From Saprospiraceae bacterium (GTDB taxonomy: Bacteria > Bacteroidota > Bacteroidia > Chitinophagales > Saprospiraceae): a stretch of 64,000 bases of DNA. The notes below the pieces were generated by a model. The model saw only the letters and a program-made list of their open reading frames with translations, ran no database searches and was not told where the DNA came from. Position numbers and translations under genes: made by a program. Positions 16,524-25,500 of this stretch are shown here, piece after piece. The stretch spans positions 1 through 64,000 of the forward strand of contig JABWBR010000015.1 of NCBI GenBank assembly GCA_013360405.1, in the 5' to 3' direction. Each line of letters opens with the position of its first letter. Position 1 is the stretch's first letter.

Positions 16524-19500
16524 TCAATACACCCAACGCATCTCTCCTGTCTCGTCAAAATAGCTCACAAATATGCCTTTGGTGAGCTTGTTCCTCTGCA
16601 ATTGTTCGAACGCACCTTGAGCTGCTGCTTCTGTTTGGAAAAAATACACAACGCCATTGTAAGCCCGGTCGCCGGTGCGCAAAGTACCACGTCGGACGTG
16701 CCGGGCATAATTTCTTGCCTGCTCAATTGAGAAAGCGCTGAGCCCGGATTTATCATCCACCAAATAATTCCCGCGGGGCGGCGCACCCTCTGTTAACCTG
16801 CGCCGGACGTTTATGGCGCCGTCTGCCATGCGACCATCCCGCATTTTGACCATAGCATCGGGATAATTAGAGATTCCTTCCTGGGCGTCTATCCTGCTCC
16901 TGCGGTATTGGCTGAAAAAGGAGCCTTGCGAAGCAACGTCTAAGCGTGGTATTCCTAACTCGTCCTGTATCCTGGGCAGGCGCCCCAGGAAGCCTTCCAG
17001 CGCAGCCATTTGTGTGGACACAGGCAAAGTCATGACGTGGTCAATCACCCTTTGCCGCAAGGCTCTACGGAAAGCGTCGTAGTCGGTGCGGGAATAATTT
17101 GCCGGCAGGTTAACCAGCAAATTCTCGAAGAAATTGTCGGGCACCCGCTTGCCGGAGGCTGCGAGCCGGTTGCGCAATTCGAGCATGACGCCGCCCCAAC
17201 TCCTGATTCTGCCGATATCTTCCGGTGTCCAACCTTGGCGATTAGCAACCCTGTCCAAGGCTGCTTCAAATCTTCGGGCATTGGGAATGGGGTTGCGTTC
17301 CAGGTGCAACTGCGTAGAATAACTGCTTGCCGCCCTTGCCTTGCTTTCTCCCCAACTGATGACGGTGCTGCGTGCCTCGAATCGGTTGGTGTCGGGATTG
17401 TATTTGTAGCGTGGTGTGCCATCAGGGGCGTTGTCTCTGAGTTGTATGTCCCATTCTTCTTCCTCGTGCCTCCGAATATAGTCGTGGTCTTTTGGCGGTG
17501 GGAATGGTGGGGGTGGCCCTGCCTCGAAAACTTCCTGGTTCCGGGAGGAACGACCCGGCGCAAGGGCATCTTCCACCGTATCCATCTGGCTTCGTTTCAA
17601 CCCGCCGTACCGCTCATTTCCTTTTGCCGCCACGAACCCCCTGCCCGGCACTGCCTCCATTTCCGCCAGCGCCCGCCGGTGATGCTGAAGCTGTCGCATC
17701 AGGTTGTCAATGTCGTCCGAAATTTCCTCGGCGGCTTCCCGGCTCAGCCTGCCGGAGCCGAGCAAGTCCATCCTGTGCTGGATGATGTGGGGCAATTTTT
17801 CCAGTTCCAGCCTCGCCTCAAAACCGACGGAGCCGGGCGGCGGCTCGCCATGGATACCCATCCATTGGTGCATCCGGCGCTGGAGGCTTTGCAGCCTGCC
17901 CGACAAGCCGCTGAACTGCTGCATGGAACGCACCGTCTGCACGTGCTGGCGGATGTCGAGGGCGCTGGCGTCGGGTCCGACCCGCATGTGGATATTGGTT
18001 ATCAAGCCGCTGGCATCCACGTCGTAGTGCACTTGCACGGTGTTGCTCGGCAGGTTGGGGTCGGCTAACACGGGCAGGCTCCGCTGCAAATTAGGCGGCA
18101 AGCCTTGCAGCAGGGCGGGGTCGGCTTGGCGCAAAGCGCTTTGTGGCAAGATGGTAGCGCCAGTGTTTCGTGCCGCGGGGCCCGCACTCGTACCGATGCC
18201 GAATGCTTGGCTGCCCGGCATTTGCCTGCCTGTGCCGTCCAGTGCCGAGCCGATACGCAGGTTGGGTTCAACGTTTCTGCCCAGCCCGGAGGGAGTTAGA
18301 CCGCTAAGCGCAGTGCGAGGCAGATTGACGTTGCGCAAAGCAGAGAACGAACTGAGGCTGCCACCCGCCATTGTGCCGATGCCGGTTTCCATCACCGTGC
18401 CGAGCAGGATGTTGGAGAAAGGATTGCCATGCTCCCAGTTCTGGTCGTTGAGCAGGTTACCGGTCAAGGCGGAGGGGAAGCTGGAAACCATAGCTTCGCC
18501 GCCTTCGGCTATGAACGATGCCATCACCCGCTGGAGCATGGAGGTGGACTTTGCCATTTGCGCTAACCGACCCATTTGCAGGAGGCGTGCGCCAATGCCG
18601 GCGGTGGCTACTGCTGCCAAGGCATCCACTGCGCCGACTGCCAGGTCAACACCCATATCTTCCCAGCCGTATGCCCCGCCCTTCAATATGGCTTTGGTGG
18701 CAACCTGCCCAGCGGTGCCGGCCAACGATGCCAATAGTGCAACCATGACGGGACCCGCTGTGCCACCAGTGGCGATGGTAATGGCGACGGCAGTGACTAT
18801 TGCTACTGTGACTGAAACGACTGAAGTCAGGGTGTCGGTGACGGCGTCCACCTGGGAGCGATAGCCTTGTACGGCATTGCTCACCTGTCCGGAACGCTGG
18901 CGGAATTGTCGGATGGCAGCCCGGCGCTGCTCCTCGCTGATGTTCGGGTCGTTGACGATGCGATATTGTTCTTCCAGCGCTTCCATTCGTTCCAGCATCA
19001 GTCGGTGCTCCTCCCGACCGACCAAGCCAGATGAGTTGTCAAGCTCCCACTGCGTCTGCCTGCGACGTTGGTCAATTTCCTGGTCGGCATTTTCAGGTTC
19101 GCCTTCCAGCAGGATTTGGGTGTCGAAATCATCCCTGCCACTGAGTTCGTCAGCAATACGCTCATCCATGTCTTCACCCGGATTCAGAAGCCTATATTCT
19201 GCCCTAATTTCCTCGATTTCCTCCGCCGATCTGCCGGTAAGCGTTTCCCGAATGGCTTCTTCCTCAGTGCCTGCACCTTGCACGGCGTAATGGATTTGCT
19301 GTGCTGGGGATAGGTAGCCACCTTGCCGGAGCAAGTCCCTGGCTTTTTCCTGGTCATTGCCCGACATATTTATTTCAATCACGCCCCGCAGTCCAGCCTG
19401 ACCCCTCGACCAATCCTGGTAGCGGGAATTGTAGCTGGATTCAAGCTGATTCATGTATTGCCGGGAAAGCTGGCGGGCTTCTAGTTCGAGTTGGCGTTCC

Positions 19501-22500
19501 AAGCGGCGTTCTTCTGCGCGGTATTGATAGTCGTCCCAGCCTTCAGCGGCAGCTCTCTGGCGAAGTTGACGCTCAATTTGGGGCCAGCGGTCACGGCGGA
19601 CTTCTGACAAGGCACGTTCGTATTGGCGTTCGAGCACGCCGTTTACCACGTCGTCGTCGGTGACGAAAGTACCCTGGGCTTCGTAGGCAATGCGGGCGGC
19701 GTCGGCTCGGGCGAGGTCGTTGTCTGCCAGGGCGTTGGCGAGGTCGAGCTCGGGACCGGAAAGTTCAGAAGAGAAGGCTTGACGCAAGGTGCTTTCGTCG
19801 CCGGGTCGCCAATTGTTGCCGAAACGGGTGTTATAGCTGGCTTCCACCTGTTGGTTTCTGCGGGCTATTTCCGCCTCCATCTGGGCGGTATTCCAGCCTT
19901 CCCGCTGTGCCTGGGCTTCCACGTCTTGGCGGATACGCTGGTAGGTACCTTCAATAGCAGCTTCGTCGGTGCCTGCGCCGGTCCACCCGCCGTGCATGGC
20001 ATCTTCCAGGGCAATGGCGTCGGCACGGGCAGTGTCGCCTTCCATCAAAGCGTCGGTTTGGTCGAGCTCTAAGCCGCTCATTTCATCGCTCAGTTCTGCC
20101 GACAAGTCGGTGTCATAGCGTTGACGGTAAACTTCGATGATGCGCTGCCTTTCCTCCTCGCTCTTGCCGCGAAGGGTGGACATAATTGCGCTTTCGTCAG
20201 TTCCCCAGCCAGTTAACCCACCGTGCATGGCTTCGTGAAGGGTCGCAACATCGGCAAGGGTTTGGTCGCCGGAAAGTTGGGCTTGAGCACGGGTGAGTTC
20301 AGCGCCACTGAGTTCAGAATCGAGGTCTTCATCAAGATCGTCGCCACCATAAGAAGCGCTGTAACATTTTCGAACAACGATACCTTCAAAGGGAGACAGC
20401 CCATTCAGAGCATTGAAAATTCGGTCTTCGTCAGTGCCCCATCCTGTCAGTCCACCGAACATGGCTTGGCGACATTCCCGTGCAATGCGGTCGGCGGCAA
20501 AGCCGCTGTTCAAGCCAATAGCAATATCGTTGAGTCGCCGCCAATCCGAGGCGGGCTTGTCTCTAAGCTCTTGTTCGAACCGGGTGGTGATTTCGGGTAC
20601 GTGTTGCTGCAACATTCGCATCCGCAAGCCTGCAGCCACGGCCACAATGGAGCTACGGTTGCCTGGCGCTTGGGAATAGTAAGCCCTCAACACCGCTCTT
20701 TGCTCCTCTGAAATACCTTGCATAGCGTCTATAGCAGCCAGGTCGAGCGCCTCACCAGCCTGTGTCCTGGCTTGGTTTAAAATGGCAAAATCGCCCACGA
20801 GTGCATCCCTCGTTTCCGAAGCGCGGGCAGCTTCCCATGCAGCAGTCTCTGATTGCGTTTGCGCAAACCAATCCCGGATACGCTGGAACAACCTCGACCA
20901 GAAACCGTTGGTTTCGCCCAGCTTTTCATCCGCCCAATCACGGATAACTTCTCGTGCCTGCTCGCCAACGGAGTTGCTGTGTGCCTTGTACTCGTTGGCC
21001 CAGGTGGTAGCCTGTATGTTTATCTGGCGAATGGTGGAGCGTAGAGTGTTTTCCCGCTCGGCGCCCCAAAGGGTAATTGTACGTTCCCTTTCCATCTTGG
21101 TGTCCTGAGACAATTCTGCGAAACCGGGTTCCGCCCGTATTGTGTTCAAATCCCGCTGTACGGTTGCCCGGTAGGCCTGCACCTGCTGTCCGTGTACCTG
21201 GTTAATTTGCTGCTCCCGGCGCTGTCTTGCCTGTTCGTACCGAGCTTGCTGCTCGCCGGTCACCTGATTGACCCTTCCGACAAGGCGGTCTCGTTTGGCT
21301 TGGATGACGGTGGGGTCTTCGCCGCCGTTGGCTGCTTCCAACTGGTTTTGAGCCTGCTGGTCCATGGCTTGGCGGGTAGCGGAAATTTCGTTGAGTTGGT
21401 TCTCTCCAGCTTGTTCGAGGGAGGCGGCATTTTCGGCAGCTGCGGCTCCTACATCTTCGGTTTGGGCAGCCTGCTCTTGCGCCAATTCGGCTCTTCTTTG
21501 CTCAATTTTGGTGTCCAAATCCGATGCGGAAATGCCCGCTTGGTCAGCAACCAGTCGAAGCCGAGAGCCCAGGGCTTCCTGCAACTGTGGGAGCATCTCG
21601 TTGCCCAAATCAGGGTAAGCGGATTGGAGCCTGCCGCCATAGGAGGTGGGCATGGCAGGATTAGTGCGACTCTCTTCGAGCATCCGGCGGGCTTCCCCTG
21701 CAGGGTCTGCCAACAGGTTTGCCAGGACGGATGACAAATCCTGACGTATATTCCGTGGCAAAGGCGTCGTGGGTTGCGGCTCATCACGAAGGGTGACGGG
21801 CTGGCTTTGCGCTTGCTGATTTTGAGGTTGAACAGGTTCTGCCTGCCGCTGCCGAAGCTCGTCGACCTGGCGTTGCCCTTGGGTTTGTTCAGGTACGGGT
21901 GCGCTGGTTTGTGTAGCTTCCAGCAAAGATTGTTGCTGTTCCTGCTCCCGCTGCGCGAGCGCCGGGGTGTCGCCCAAGCGAGGCATGGTGTTGCGGGGAC
22001 TGGGCATGAGGGCAGGCATGGTTTGCTCTGGCAATGGGCGATTACTGGCAGCTTCCACCGCTTGCAGACTTTGCTGGATGGTGGGATCATCCACTGGCTC
22101 GAACAACGGCTGCGGCTCCACTTGTGGGGCAGGCGGCACCCGGTTTTGCAAATCACGTGCAGCCTGCGGTGTTCTCGCCCGGTTTTGGCTCACGACCCCT
22201 GCGCCCGTATTGCGCAGCGCCCCCGACCGCTCCTCCGCGTTGCCAATGGACGGCGCTTCAATACCTTCGATTGAAGTGGAGACGGCGGTAGACCAAGCTT
22301 CCAGTTCGGAAAGGTCACCGGTCGGGGTGGGGGCGATTGATGCATCTTGTTCTTCAGTCGTTACCGGGGTTTCATTAATTGGAGCAGAAGGTTCGCCAGG
22401 CATATCCTCACTTGCGGAAGATTCGGCAGTGGCATTTTCAGCACCGGAGGAGAATTCCTCAACGGGTGTGGCTATTGGGGCTTCAGATGACTCGGCGGCT

Positions 22501-25500
22501 TGTTCAGATTTTTCTTTTTCGGGTTCTGGTTCGGTTTCTCCTACTGCAATTTCCGGTTCGTTTTTTTCCTCGGCGATAGGAGCAGCCACTTGGTCGGAAG
22601 TATATTTTTCAATGGATTCAATTTCAGGCTTTAGAGTGGTAAAAGAAGTGTTTTCCAACGACTGTGTCTCTGGAGGAACAATTCCGGAAGGGGTATGGGT
22701 TTCTGCAGAGTTTCGGTTGGCGACAGCCTCGGTTTGAGCCGGTTGCGACAGGGCGTTTTGTGGCGCGGCGATTTCTGCTTCGGGCTGCTCGGAAGCGCCA
22801 TTTCGAGATTTACCTTGCTGTTGGTTTGTCTGGTTTTCAGCGGGAGAGAGTGGGGTTACTGCACCTTGCTGGATAGTGTGGGTAAGTTCGTGTGCCAGCA
22901 AACCTTGTCCTTCGGGCGATGTGGGATCGTATTTGCCTTCGTTGAAAAAGACATCTTTGCCGGAGGTGAATGCTTCTGCGCCTAACTCTTGATTCATCCT
23001 TGCTGCGGCATTGTCATCATGCACGCGGACGTTGGAAAAGTCAGCGCCGAGCGCGCCTTGCATTTGGTTGCGAACGTTGGGCGACAATTGTTCGCCATTG
23101 TTGAAAGAAGATACCGGGGACACTGGGAGCGAACCATTTTCCAATAGTCCATTTTCTTGCACAGGCAGCGGGGGGGGATTTTCTTCCATTTTTGGCTGAA
23201 CAGGATTTGCCTGCGTTTGTTGGCTAGTCAGGCTTGACTCGTCAACATAAGCAAGCCCCAATGAATTGGGTTCAAGGTACTGGTATCTACCTCCGCCATG
23301 GGCATCAAGGTATTGTGCGCCTAATCGCAGCCAATAGTATCGACTCAGTCTCCGATACGTTTTCGCGTCGGCAGCACGGACAATTTTTTTGCCTTCATAA
23401 TGCCGGTACATGTCATAATATACACCTTGTTGGTATTCGACGAATGTGGGCTGGATATCATCAAAATCAATTTCTTCCGAGCCGCCGTAGCTGTTGAAAA
23501 CATAAGCGATTCTGTCCTGCCCAAACACCCAGGCTGTATCGCGGATGGTTTGTGTGCCTGTCTCTCCTTGTTCTCCCCTGAGCATTTCCAGTTCCTGGTT
23601 TTGGTTGGCTACTAAACTGTTGTACAAATTATTTAATGGTTCCTGGATGGCATCTTTCTCATAAAGCATATAGCGCCCCTCCGATTCCGACCATAATTTT
23701 ATATGCCATCTATTATTAGTTCTAAAAAACCAGGAATTGCTGCTGCTGGAAAGTCGGTTTCCCAAAGATTCAGGGTGGTCCATTCTATTTAGCCAATCCT
23801 GGAGAGTATGCAATTCGAGGTAAAATATGCTGATTACATGAAGCAGGTCGGAGTTAGCTATATCGTCAATGACTACTCTTTCATATTCTGGCACATTTTC
23901 AGTAACCTCATTATTAATTATCCTGTACGGGTCGGCTTTTCCCGTATTAACGATATTATATCTGCCGGAAAACCAATGACGTGCGACTAATTTAATATAA
24001 GGTCTGATGCTATAGCCTTCCCACCAGTTTAATTCCCGGATACCTTGCAGACCTTCAGAAGCCCTTCGTTGTGCGCTTGCAATTTGTGAAGTATGATAAG
24101 AATCATACAATTCAGCGCCAATTCTCAATAATTCAAGAAGCGCCAAAAAACCTGCGCCAGCGCGAGATCTGAGAGGAGTAGTAGCCCCTCCGGGCGAGCG
24201 CGGGAGGGTTCCTTCTTCGGCTTGTCGGGCGAGTTGGTTTAATTGCATTTGCAAGGACAGAGCAGTTGTTGCGGCAGATCTAAACTCCGTACTTCTCAGC
24301 CGGTTGGCGCCTTGCTGACCAAAGTGTTCTGTCATTCTTTGCGCATATCTGGCATTCCATCGGGAATTTACCGCCTGCCAAGCCCCTCTGATTTGTTCGT
24401 TGTAAACCCGCCTGCCCAGGGCTGCCCTGGCGTTGGGTAGCAATTGACTTATTAATTCGGTTTGCTCTACTCTTAGCCTGTTTAATTCATTCATATTCCT
24501 GATACTTGCCGCTTGCTGCAATAACAGGTTATTTATGATTATTCTTCCATGCAGGGTAACATCCCGCATAATTTCATTGACTGAATTAGCAATCCCTTCC
24601 AAATTTATATTCCGAGAAGTATTGCCTAAATTACTGACTTCGGTTTCTACTTGCGCGTTTACCGTATTTGCACGCATGCCCTGCGCGGTGGAAGCGCTTT
24701 CCAATGCAGCCCAATACCTGCTTAATTGTGCTTCCAGGGTAGTTCGATGCTGCTCCACTTCCGTCACCGAATTGCCTAAGGCGGTTCCTAATTGGGCGTG
24801 TTCTCCGGGTAAAACAGTGAACGCCCGTTGCATGGGTTTCATCGTTTCAAGCAAGGAAAGAATTTGATGCCGGATACGGTAGGCTTCCATCACTCTGGAG
24901 CCGCCATTGTTGGCAACTGATAATATCTGTTGAATTTGACCCGTGTTTACTGTTATGGTCGAAGCTGTTTGCCCACGATATGAACGGGCAGTGCTGTCGC
25001 CACTGGTCTGTGAATCCATGATCCGCTCGACATTGATTTCCGCTGCATCCAAAAATCGTAGGGAAGCGCTACCAGTATTTGAAAATTGCTGGCTCGTTTG
25101 CGCGAAGAAATTTGCCGAGCCATTACTGGATTCAAACATGAGCCTTAAAAATCTAATCATACCCCTAGCGTCAACTCCACCTCCAACCCTGCCGCCATGG
25201 TGTGGAAATTCAACCGAAGCAAGGTTTCTGCCACCTCCACCCAACATTCTTCGCATCGCATTTTCGCCAATCATATTCACCACTTCGCTCAATAACCTGC
25301 CTTCTGCATCGGCGGTAAAAACGTGTGTCGTATTTGATTCCAGATCTCTCACGAGCGTCACCGGACTTGTATTGTTCTTATTGTAAGTCCGCCTGCCCGG
25401 CGTAGTCAGTGCATCATGCGCCGAGACAGACCTGAATTCCGTTATTTCCATATTGCCCAATATCTCCCTACTTACATGGATGCCAGTCCCTGTCACATTA

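Noticed and set aside
17010-18068. 352-codon plus-strand ORF inside the giant effector gene
   Set aside because: Antisense to a continuous 3464-codon frame with clear domain motifs; the His/Val-rich composition is typical of shadow frames.
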